From Bacteroidales bacterium (GTDB lineage Bacteria; Bacteroidota; Bacteroidia; Bacteroidales; ML635J-15), in NCBI GenBank assembly GCA_017620015.1, contig JAFZRE010000025.1, forward strand, positions 62,001 through 126,000: a stretch of 64,000 nt of DNA, in the 5' to 3' direction. Each line of letters begins with the position of its first letter. The first letter of the stretch is position 1. The notes beneath the pieces were generated by a model. The model saw only the letters and a list, made by a program, of their open reading frames with translations, searched no databases and was not told the origin of the DNA. This document shows, in pieces, positions 47,048 through 55,057 of this stretch. Position numbers and translations under genes: made by a program.

Positions 47048-48496
47048 TTATTTCTGCTTCTTCTCCCAGAATTCAGCATCCTTTATGCCCATTTCTTCTG
47101 GGTGAAATTCTGGTTCCTTGTCTTGTTTCTTCTGTTTTTCGTACGATTTTAGCAACTTGAAAACCTTTGGCGAGAGCAGAAGAATTGCAATTACGTTTAT
47201 CCATGCCATTGAGCCAACGCCGATGTCGCCCAAGTCCCATACCGTTTTTGCTTCGTGAAGCGAACCGAAGAACACCATTCCAATGACCGATATGCGTACG
47301 CACCAGATTGCAATCTTTTCTTTTTTGCCGTTACCGAAAAGATAAACGACATTGGTTTCGGCGTAGTAATAGTAAGCCATTACGGTTGTGAAGGCAAAGA
47401 AGAACAAAGCCACAGAGATTATTATGCTTCCCCACGATGTTCCGACCAGTGTTCCCAATGCGGTTGATGTGTACGATACGTCGGGAGCGCCTAGTTGCGC
47501 TACCGTCGAGGTGAAAAGCATTCCGCCGTTGCCGTCGTATATGTTGTAGGTCTTGGTGGCTAGAATCATTACCGCTGTCGCCGAACAAACCAGCAAGGTG
47601 TCGATGTAAACCGAGAATGCCTGAACAAGTCCTTGTTTCACAGGGTGCGATACCTTTGCGGCTGCTGCAACGATTGGACCAGTTCCTTGTCCTGCTTCGT
47701 TTGAGTAAATGCCACGTTTTACACCCCATGCTATTGTGCTGCCGAGTATGCCACCAAGTGCTTCATTCATTCCGAATGCACTGCTAATCATATCCTTGAA
47801 TGCGGTAGGAACGGCTTCTGCATTGCAGATAAGCACAACTATTGAAAGTATTATGTAGATTACGGCCATAAGCGGTGCAACTATCTGCGCCACGTTTGCA
47901 ATTCGCTTTACTCCGCCGATGATTACCAATCCGATAAGCACAGCCACTATAATGCCGATATACATGGTGTCGATGCCGAAAGCGTTGGAAAAGGCCGTTG
48001 AGATGCCGTTTGAGTGGACTGGGGGAAGGAAAAATCCGCAGGCAAGTACCGAACATACGGCAAAGATTATTGCCAGCCATTTGCATTTCAGACCTTTCTC
48101 GATGTAATAGGAGGGGCCACCACGGAATTGTCCGTTATGTTCATCCTTGTAGATTTGTGCCAAAGTCGCTTCGGCAAAGGCGGAACCTGCTCCGAGGAAG
48201 GCGATTATCCACATCCATACTATTGCTCCTGGTCCTCCATAGCCTATTGCGGTAGCTACTCCAACGATGTTTCCAGTGCCTACTCGTCCCGACAGAGCCA
48301 TTGCGAATGCCTGAAACGATGAAATGCCAGTCTTTTGCGTCTTGTCGGTGGAAAAAAGCAGTCTTGCCATCTCGCCAAACCGTCTTACCTGTACGAAACG
48401 TGTGCCGAACGAGAAGTAAAGTCCTGCTGCTAAGCACAATATCACAAGCGGTGCGCTCCAAACGTATGAACTTATCGTAGATATTATTTCTTCCAT
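47048..48496 (-). CDS. alanine/glycine:cation symporter family protein
   Basis: A 482-residue sodium- or proton-coupled amino-acid transporter of the AgcS family in the inner membrane. Ten to eleven hydrophobic helices are present. The family signature GRVGTGNIVGVATAIGYGGPGAIVWMW lies near residues 70-96; SNEAGQGTGPIVAAAAKVSHPVKQGL and TVMAYYYYAETN are further markers. A short charged C-terminal tail follows. It lies 7 bp after the giant T9SS gene and 4 bp before ogt. The exact substrate (alanine, glycine or other) cannot be read off. Confidence 0.93.
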   Translation of the reverse strand: MEEIISTISSYVWSAPLVILCLAAGLYFSFGTRFVQVRRFGEMARLLFSTDKTQKTGISSFQAFAMALSGRVGTGNIVGVATAIGYGGPGAIVWMWIIAFLGAGSAFAEATLAQIYKDEHNGQFRGGPSYYIEKGLKCKWLAIIFAVCSVLACGFFLPPVHSNGISTAFSNAFGIDTMYIGIIVAVLIGLVIIGGVKRIANVAQIVAPLMAVIYIILSIVVLICNAEAVPTAFKDMISSAFGMNEALGGILGSTIAWGVKRGIYSNEAGQGTGPIVAAAAKVSHPVKQGLVQAFSVYIDTLLVCSATAVMILATKTYNIYDGNGGMLFTSTVAQLGAPDVSYTSTALGTLVGTSWGSIIISVALFFFAFTTVMAYYYYAETNVVYLFGNGKKEKIAIWCVRISVIGMVFFGSLHEAKTVWDLGDIGVGSMAWINVIAILLLSPKVFKLLKSYEKQKKQDKEPEFHPEEMGIKDAEFWEKKQK

Positions 48497-48503
48497 GTCA
48501 ATT

Positions 48504-51500
48504 TTATCTGATTAATGTCACATTGCCGCGATGTTCGTATACCTCACCATTTATGCACTTGGCTTTCAGCCAGAAGACATACACGTCGGGTGCAAGTTGC
48601 TTGCCTTTGTAGGTTCCGTTCCAGCCGTCGGCACGGATGTTGTCGGTTTCATAAACGATGCTACCCCAACGGTCGTAAACTGCAAAATAAACCTCTGTCA
48701 CCAAGGTTTCGGGGTAGAATGGCTTGAAGAAGTCATTTTGTCCGTCGCCGTTGGGCGTGAATGCATTAGGTACGAAAATGTACGGGTCGCTACAAATCAC
48801 TTCCTTGACTATTACCGAAACCGTGTCGATGGCTATGCAGTTGTTGCCGTCGTGGAACTCAACTGTGAAAAGCGTATTCTCGGTAGGTGTAGCAATGGGG
48901 TTATAGATATTGTCGTTGTTGAGAATCCTACCGTGGTCCCAATAGAAAGTACCCGACGATGAGGTGACTGCCACAAGTCTTACATTTTCCCCTCTGTATA
49001 TGACAGGAGAACTAATCTGTGCGTCGAGTTCGGGGACATATCCTATATTATGTATCTCGTAATTTTCCGTAAGCGAACAGCCGTTGGCATCATTGATTGT
49101 GAGCGAATAATCTCCGTGGCAAAGATTTTCGATAGCGCTTGTCGTTTCCGAGTTTGACCATCTGTACCTATAAGGTTGCACGCCACCGTTTACAAAGGCT
49201 TCGATGCTTCCATTGCAGTTGTTGTTGCAGAGCTGGTTGCTGAGGTTATGCCTGAGAATAAGCGTGTCGGGTTGTGTGATTGTGATTTGAGCCTCGGCAG
49301 TACACCCGTGGCTGTCGGTGACATATATAGAATATGAGCCTGCTGGCACTGAAATTTGTGTGTTCATTGTTTCCCCAGTTGACCAAAGGAAAGCGTAAGA
49401 TGGTGTTCCTCCGTATGTTATTGAGTTTATGGTTGAAAGTCCACCGTGACACATTATCGGGTTTGTTTCGGATATGGTTGTGATTAGTACCGATGGCTCG
49501 GTAATGTTTGCAAGTTGGTGCGATACGCAGTTTTCGGCATCAATTACTGTAACTGTGTAACGTCCTGCGCAAAGTCCGTGTATTTCGGTACCGTGTTCTC
49601 CGTTCGACCAGTTGTAGCTATATGGTGAAGTTCCGCCGCTTGCCGATATTTGTATTGCACCGTCGCAAAATCCGTTGCACGATACATGCGTTACCGATTC
49701 GGTCTGCGATGTTAATGTTCCGGGGGCTGGCATATTTATTGTAGCCGATGCAGTACAGCCGTTATTGTCGGTGACGGTTACGATATTGTTGCCGACAAGG
49801 CATTCGTTGTTTGTGGCAGTGGTGTTGTCGTTGATGTTCCACTGGTAGGTGTAGCCTGGCGTACCTCCCGAAACATTTGCCGTTGCCGAGCCGTAGCCTA
49901 CACCGTCGCAAATAGGTTCCTGTATGTTTGTGAAATTTATCGTAATGGCTGGCGGTTCGGAAATCGTGACGGAATTTGTTGTAGTACAAGAATTTCCGTC
50001 TGTTATTGTTACCGTGTAGCCTCCAGCGCAAAGTCCTGTTGCCGTCTGTGTCGATTGCCCGTTGTTCCACGAGTAGGAGAATGGCTCTATTCCTCTCGGA
50101 TTTACACTCGCCGAGCCTTCGCAACTGCCATGGCAGATGTTGTTTACAATGTCACCAATGCTACTTCCAATATCGTCGATTGTAATTGAAACCTGGTCGG
50201 TAGTGGTGCAGCCCATCTGGTTTGTTATTGTGACTGTGTATGTCGTTGCTGTCGTTGGAGCTACGGTCGGGGAACTGGTGTTTCCTCCGCTTACGATTCC
50301 AGCACCTTGCCAGTGGTATGATAGGTTGTCGCTGCTATTATTGGTGACAGTAAGTTGTATTTGTGAGTTTGGACAGATGATATGCGATGGAACAAGGGTA
50401 TAATTGAACCTGTGGATTGTCACCCTTACATAGTCGGTGGCGTAGGTGTTACATTCTGATTCGCGTACCCTGACATAATACGTTAGGCTGTTTTCGGGCG
50501 AAACATCAACGGTTTGCTCTGTGGAGAATATGGAACTGAAATTCGGGTCAGCCGACCATTCCCAAGCCACTGCGTTTCCAGTGGGGAAAACTTGCAGTGT
50601 TGCTGTTCCGCTGGGACATATTGTGGTGTCGTTTGATGTGCTAAGTCCTACATCGGGTGTTATGACATTGACGGTCTGTGTTACGGTATCGTTGCAGACG
50701 CCTTGTGCGACAAGCGTGTAGGTTGTCGTATGGGTTGGTGTTACGCTTGGATTTTGTGCATATTGGTTGCTGAATCCGCTTCCTTGTATCCATTCGAATG
50801 TAGTGCCTTCCGGGTAGTCGGTTTCGGGTCCGATGATTACACTTTCGCCAGGACAACTTGTGATGTCGGCAAGGGTTGATGGGCTTGGTGAAACCACGGT
50901 TATGTTTCGGCTGACGGTGTCGCTGCGGTTGCAACTTGCTGGGTCGTTGGCGATAAGGGTTACTGTGTATGTGCCCCCATTGGTGTAGGTGTGCGATGGA
51001 TTTGTCTGTGTTGATGTGGTGCCGTCACCAAAATTCCAAAGGAACGATGTTCCCTGCGAAGTGTTTTCGAACTGCACGTTGTAGGGTGCGCAGCCGACAG
51101 GTACAGGATTGAAGTTGGCTTCCGCCAAATTTTCAATTATACGTATCTTGAATACGGCATTGTTGCAGTTCGTTGAGTTGTTGGTTGTTGACCAAACATC
51201 GGACGGACTTATCGGGAACATCTGGCAGCCGCCGCAACTTGCACAAACAGACTGTATTATGTGCCCTTTCTTGTCGAAACGGCTTGTGCCACCATCAACG
51301 TGGTCGCGTCCCGACGCACTGCAAGTTGTGTAGCGCAGTTCTCCAAAGAATGTCGCGTATTCCAATGCGCTGACATCCTCGTTGAGCACAAGAACATAGA
51401 AATCCATTCCGTCGGTGGTGTCTTGAATTGCATCGGGTGTAACCTGCATATTCTTTGTTCCAAATTCCTGGTCCCAAGTGTAGTAGTGTGCCTGTGCGTC

Positions 51501-53519
51501 GTAGTAGTTGAACGGCCATTCGCGTCCCCATCCCGAAAGATATACGCGGTTGCACACATCGACGGCGAAGGCGGTTATTGAAATGTTCGGCTTGCCTGTG
51601 TTTGTGCCGAATTGTGTTGACCATTCCACATTTGTAATGTCGTTGTCGAACTTTGTGATGAACTGGCCGCTGTTTGCCACATAATATCCTGCATTTTGCA
51701 CAAGAACGGTTCCTCCGCATTTGGTCTGTCCGCAGATATAGACATTGTTGTTGTGGTCGGTGCGGACGAAATATGCGTTGTCGTAGGCTGGCGAGCCGAA
51801 GAACGACGATGTTAGCAGGAATGTGCCGTTGTGTGCAATTTTTGCTATGAAAGCATCGGTACTGCCGCCGTTGTGGGTTGTGTTGTAGGCATTTGCGGTG
51901 GTTGGGTAGTCGGTTGAAGTAGTTCCGCCTGTCACAAACACATTTTCTTCGTTGTCAAGCGAAATGCTGAAAATTGCATCGTCTTGTGAACCGCCAAGAT
52001 ATGAACTCCAAGCCAGTTGCGATAAGTCGGGACTTAGTGCGAATACAACGCCGTCCTGTCTTCCTCCGGCGGTAGGCTGGAATCCTTCGTTTATGCCCGA
52101 TGGAAAATCTGACGAGAAAGTGTTTGTACCGACATAAATGTACGATTTGCTGCTTACGACCACTTCTCCGCGAGCGCCGTCTCCGTAGTTGTAGTATAGC
52201 GAGTCGTTTCCGTGCATTTCAACGTAGTTGATGCCTGTTGTCGGGTCGGGTTGTGTATATGAAGCCTTGAAGTTAAGTCCGTCGTTACCTGTGCCTCCGA
52301 CGTAGGTACTTCCTATAAGTTGCGAGCCGTCTTCCGAAAGTTTCGTGACAAAAATGTCAACGCCGTTGTGGAATCCGATGACGTTGTCGTAGGTTACGCT
52401 TGTGCCACCGTTGAATGTGCGGTCGTAGGCGTTGGCGGTTGTCGGAAAGTCTGGCGAGCCTGTTGTTCCCATAATTACCAATTGGTTGCTTTCGGTGGCG
52501 ACAAGGCTGTGCGGCATTTCCTGTCCGTTGCTTCCGCCAAGGTAGGTGGCGTAAATACGGCTTGTACCTGTTGAATTGTACTTAATTATGCCGACATCGC
52601 ATCCTTCAAGATAACTTGTGGCATTGTCTGCCCACGGAGTACCGCCAGCATAATTAACTTGATAGGCACCAGTCGAAGTCGGGTAGCCAGTCGAAAAGAC
52701 AATGCCGCCAGAGAAAACGTTGTCGTTGTAGTCGTAGGTGGCGGTAAAACCCCAGTTGTCGCCGGTGGAGCCTGTGTAAGTTGAGAACACAAGCGACGGG
52801 TCTATTATAAGGTCGTGGCTTTTGTCGTAATTTTCAGAAATCTTGTAGCTGACGACATTTTTACGTAAGATGTATTCACAGTCGATTTTTATCGTGTCAC
52901 CGTCAACAATCTGGTAAACTATTGGCGTATATTCCATTATGTCGCGTATGGAAGTGTGGACAATCAGCACTCCGTCCTGTATCTCGATGCCATCGGTGCC
53001 GATGTATTCAAGCTGAATGTCCTTGTAGTTTCCGTTGGGGTGGACAATGAAGTCGTATTTCATACCGCGAGAGTCGGACATATAGCGGATGTCGGTGCCG
53101 TTGTAAATTTCTGAGTATTCCACCTTGCGGAACTTGCGCACGTGCGAAGCCCATTTCGACTCGTCCTTGCCTATGAAGTAGTTGCAGTAGTCGGTTGTGG
53201 CGTTGTCTGCGGATATTTTCGCAGGTGACTTCGAGTTGCGGAAGACAACCTTGTAGGCGTGACCGCGACCGACGGCATTTTCGTCGTGCCATTCGTACTC
53301 GTCGTGGGCATGGGAGTGGTGTCCCATCTTTATGTCGGTAAGGTTGAATGAGAATCCGTGGTCTTCAAGGAACAAGGCGCCATCGTTAAGTTCCATCTTG
53401 AAGTTTACGTTTTCGTGCCATTGTCCCTTATTTTCTATGAATTCGTATTGTGCATAAGCCTGCTTGCATAACATTACCGATGCAAGTATTACTAATATTA
53501 TAAGGTATATGCGCTTCAT
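48504..53519 (-). CDS. giant T9SS substrate with SBBP, PKD and SprB repeats (type B sorting domain)
   Basis: A 1671-residue secreted surface protein. A signal peptide (1-23, ending AYAQ) is followed by a DUF7948-type domain (YEFIENKGQWHENVNF to about 240) and about eight SBBP beta-propeller-type repeats (about 270-720, for example TYLGGSNGQEMPHSLVA). A PKD domain comes next (about 815-890, FLWNFGDGTTSTQTNPSHTY), then Ig-like segments (to about 1130) and five SprB-type repeats (about 1150-1460, each near GYTVTITDxNxC). The end is a gliding-motility-associated type B sorting domain (FVPNAFTPNGDGQNDFFKPF to LIR). It resembles SprB-like adhesins or scaffolds. The symporter follows after 7 bp. Confidence 0.9.
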   Translation of the reverse strand: MKRIYLIILVILASVMLCKQAYAQYEFIENKGQWHENVNFKMELNDGALFLEDHGFSFNLTDIKMGHHSHAHDEYEWHDENAVGRGHAYKVVFRNSKSPAKISADNATTDYCNYFIGKDESKWASHVRKFRKVEYSEIYNGTDIRYMSDSRGMKYDFIVHPNGNYKDIQLEYIGTDGIEIQDGVLIVHTSIRDIMEYTPIVYQIVDGDTIKIDCEYILRKNVVSYKISENYDKSHDLIIDPSLVFSTYTGSTGDNWGFTATYDYNDNVFSGGIVFSTGYPTSTGAYQVNYAGGTPWADNATSYLEGCDVGIIKYNSTGTSRIYATYLGGSNGQEMPHSLVATESNQLVIMGTTGSPDFPTTANAYDRTFNGGTSVTYDNVIGFHNGVDIFVTKLSEDGSQLIGSTYVGGTGNDGLNFKASYTQPDPTTGINYVEMHGNDSLYYNYGDGARGEVVVSSKSYIYVGTNTFSSDFPSGINEGFQPTAGGRQDGVVFALSPDLSQLAWSSYLGGSQDDAIFSISLDNEENVFVTGGTTSTDYPTTANAYNTTHNGGSTDAFIAKIAHNGTFLLTSSFFGSPAYDNAYFVRTDHNNNVYICGQTKCGGTVLVQNAGYYVANSGQFITKFDNDITNVEWSTQFGTNTGKPNISITAFAVDVCNRVYLSGWGREWPFNYYDAQAHYYTWDQEFGTKNMQVTPDAIQDTTDGMDFYVLVLNEDVSALEYATFFGELRYTTCSASGRDHVDGGTSRFDKKGHIIQSVCASCGGCQMFPISPSDVWSTTNNSTNCNNAVFKIRIIENLAEANFNPVPVGCAPYNVQFENTSQGTSFLWNFGDGTTSTQTNPSHTYTNGGTYTVTLIANDPASCNRSDTVSRNITVVSPSPSTLADITSCPGESVIIGPETDYPEGTTFEWIQGSGFSNQYAQNPSVTPTHTTTYTLVAQGVCNDTVTQTVNVITPDVGLSTSNDTTICPSGTATLQVFPTGNAVAWEWSADPNFSSIFSTEQTVDVSPENSLTYYVRVRESECNTYATDYVRVTIHRFNYTLVPSHIICPNSQIQLTVTNNSSDNLSYHWQGAGIVSGGNTSSPTVAPTTATTYTVTITNQMGCTTTDQVSITIDDIGSSIGDIVNNICHGSCEGSASVNPRGIEPFSYSWNNGQSTQTATGLCAGGYTVTITDGNSCTTTNSVTISEPPAITINFTNIQEPICDGVGYGSATANVSGGTPGYTYQWNINDNTTATNNECLVGNNIVTVTDNNGCTASATINMPAPGTLTSQTESVTHVSCNGFCDGAIQISASGGTSPYSYNWSNGEHGTEIHGLCAGRYTVTVIDAENCVSHQLANITEPSVLITTISETNPIMCHGGLSTINSITYGGTPSYAFLWSTGETMNTQISVPAGSYSIYVTDSHGCTAEAQITITQPDTLILRHNLSNQLCNNNCNGSIEAFVNGGVQPYRYRWSNSETTSAIENLCHGDYSLTINDANGCSLTENYEIHNIGYVPELDAQISSPVIYRGENVRLVAVTSSSGTFYWDHGRILNNDNIYNPIATPTENTLFTVEFHDGNNCIAIDTVSVIVKEVICSDPYIFVPNAFTPNGDGQNDFFKPFYPETLVTEVYFAVYDRWGSIVYETDNIRADGWNGTYKGKQLAPDVYVFWLKAKCINGEVYEHRGNVTLIR

Positions 53520-53918
53520 TAAAAAATTCCTCTGCAAAAAATCGGTTAAAAGTAATGATTTTTATTTGAACAGAAGAATATTTTTTGAAGAAAAGTTTAT
53601 AAATGTACGTTTAGTTTTATTAATATCCGCTAAAAAACGATTTGTCATTTCGCAAAGCTGAGTGAACCGACTAAGGAACGTGTCGTGAGAACTCGCTTAT
53701 GCGGAATCTCCTTAATTAGCAATATTGTAGGAGATTACGGATAGCAGTCTTCACAACGCTCCCCGTTTCGTATCGCGTGTTACGACTAGCTTCCGAAATG
53801 ACAAGCCTCTTTATTAATGTTGTTATATAAATGCTTGATAATATTGCGATTATGCGTCTTGCCTCATTTTTTAGCGGATGCCAATGGTTTAGTTTAGATT
53901 TCTGCTGTATGTATGTTT
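53520..53918. repeat. 399-bp intergenic region with a nested palindromic element
   Basis: Between two minus-strand genes. It contains the nested inverted-repeat element described at 53625-53879. The remainder is A+T-rich. No clear promoter for the giant T9SS gene was identified. Confidence 0.6.
53625..53879. mobile_element. nested inverted-repeat (MITE-like) element
   Basis: Three nested levels of symmetry. The outer arms are ATCCGCTAAAAAA (53625-53637) and its exact inverse (53867-53879). Inner arms are TTGTCATTTCG (53642-53652) and its exact inverse (53794-53804). Near the middle of the inner unit, AATCTCCT and AGGAGATT form a hairpin. No coding frame of note and no clear flanking target duplication were found, so it may be a stack of palindromic repeats rather than one mobile unit. 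Confidence 0.5.
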
Positions 53919-54779
53919 TTAGAACATTCCCGTGACCATATTTCCCAGAATGTGCAGATAACGCTTGAACTGGGCAGATGTCATTTCGTTGCTCTGTCTG
54001 CTTATTTTTTCCGATGCCGTTGATGCCTTTTCGCTGAACTTCTCAAAGTCCTTCACTGCTGATTCGTCGCCCGAAATTACACGTCGTAGTGCATCAACCG
54101 AAAGTCCGACGTAGTTTTCGTAGTCGTCGAGCAGGGCATCTATTTCGGCTCTGCTGTTTGAACGTTTCTGTTGCATTTCACCGTCTGAACCATCGTCAAA
54201 CCAATATTTGCCGAACGTATCGACAAACACATCGACAAATCCGCCGTCACCTAACGTGTCGTGCCTTTCGTAGTGGTACGACGATGAATCTGCTGCACCC
54301 AAGTCGTTGAAAAACGATGCGAATGCGTCAATCATTTCATCGACAAAAGCTGAGTCGTCGTCGCTGCCAAAGTCGGTGCTTCCCTGTTCACCGTAGGGTT
54401 CTACATAGAAATCGTAGTAGCCGTCGTCCTGCACTGTCGATGACTTTGACGAAAAGTATCTTAGGTTGTCGCGGTAAACGCGGTAGTCCTTCTTGGATAT
54501 CATATCCTCAATCTTCGAGAAGCGCTTCTGCTGGGCTTCGTTCATATTCATACCGTACAGCACATTGGCAATTTTTGCTGCCAGTTCCATGTCCTTGGCT
54601 TTCACTGCATTCTCGAAACAATCAAGATAAAGGTCGGTATCTCCGCCGTCGGTGGAAACTATAAGGTCTTCTGTTGCAGAAAACAAATGAGAATCAGCAA
54701 TGCCTGCATTCAAATTGTTTGCCGATAACATAACAATAGCAACTGTCACTATCGAAAGCATATAAACCAACTTTTTCAT
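53919..54779 (-). CDS. exported protein of unknown function
   Basis: A 286-residue exported protein. The ATG at 54779 starts a good signal peptide (about 1-26, ending LNAG); an upstream ATG nine codons earlier is less likely. The mature part is strongly acidic with a helical first half (CFENAVKAKDMELAAKIANVLYGMN, resembling a short helical-repeat unit) and a middle rich in Asp, Ser, Gly and Tyr (about 115-195: DDGYYDFYVEPYGEQG, DFGSDDDSAFVDEM). The C-terminal third is helical again. I do not recognise a domain. A promoter box lies 30 bp upstream. Confidence 0.7.
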   Translation of the reverse strand: MKKLVYMLSIVTVAIVMLSANNLNAGIADSHLFSATEDLIVSTDGGDTDLYLDCFENAVKAKDMELAAKIANVLYGMNMNEAQQKRFSKIEDMISKKDYRVYRDNLRYFSSKSSTVQDDGYYDFYVEPYGEQGSTDFGSDDDSAFVDEMIDAFASFFNDLGAADSSSYHYERHDTLGDGGFVDVFVDTFGKYWFDDGSDGEMQQKRSNSRAEIDALLDDYENYVGLSVDALRRVISGDESAVKDFEKFSEKASTASEKISRQSNEMTSAQFKRYLHILGNMVTGMF

Positions 54780-54808
54780 AGCCGTAAGTTTTAAAATCAA
54801 ATTCAAAA

Positions 54809-54816
54809 CAAATATA
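54809..54816 (-). promoter_or_regulatory. promoter -7 box of the exported acidic protein gene
   Basis: On the minus strand TATATTTG, a full match to TAnnTTTG, 29 bp before the ATG at 54779. Confidence 0.55.
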
Positions 54817-54953
54817 TATAATGGTGTCGTACCTTATACATAATATTTAGTTAAAACTTTGCAAATGAAATTTTATAAAAATAAAACCCAAGATTGTCTG
54901 GATTTATAACCAAAGGACATGAATTTGACATAAATACGTTCTTTTAAATTAAT

Positions 54954-54984
54954 AAAAAAGGACGGCAGAGAACCGTCCTTTATT
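54954..54984 (-). terminator. rho-independent terminator of the type A T9SS gene
   Basis: AAAGGACGG (54957-54965) and CCGTCCTTT (54973-54981) form a 9-bp stem. Read on the minus strand a run of T follows, as needed to end the gene whose stop is at 55058. Confidence 0.8.
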
Positions 54985-55007
54985 GTTGTATGTTTTTGTG
55001 GTGATAC

Positions 55008-55042
55008 ATCGTAGGGTATGGTTTGAAACCAAACCCTACGAT
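55008..55042. repeat. 35-bp near-perfect palindrome
   Basis: ATCGTAGGGTATGGTTT (55008-55024) is followed by its inverse with one mismatch (55026-55042). It lies between the stop at 55058 and the terminator. Confidence 0.7.
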
Positions 55043-55057
55043 AGACCACAAAACATT

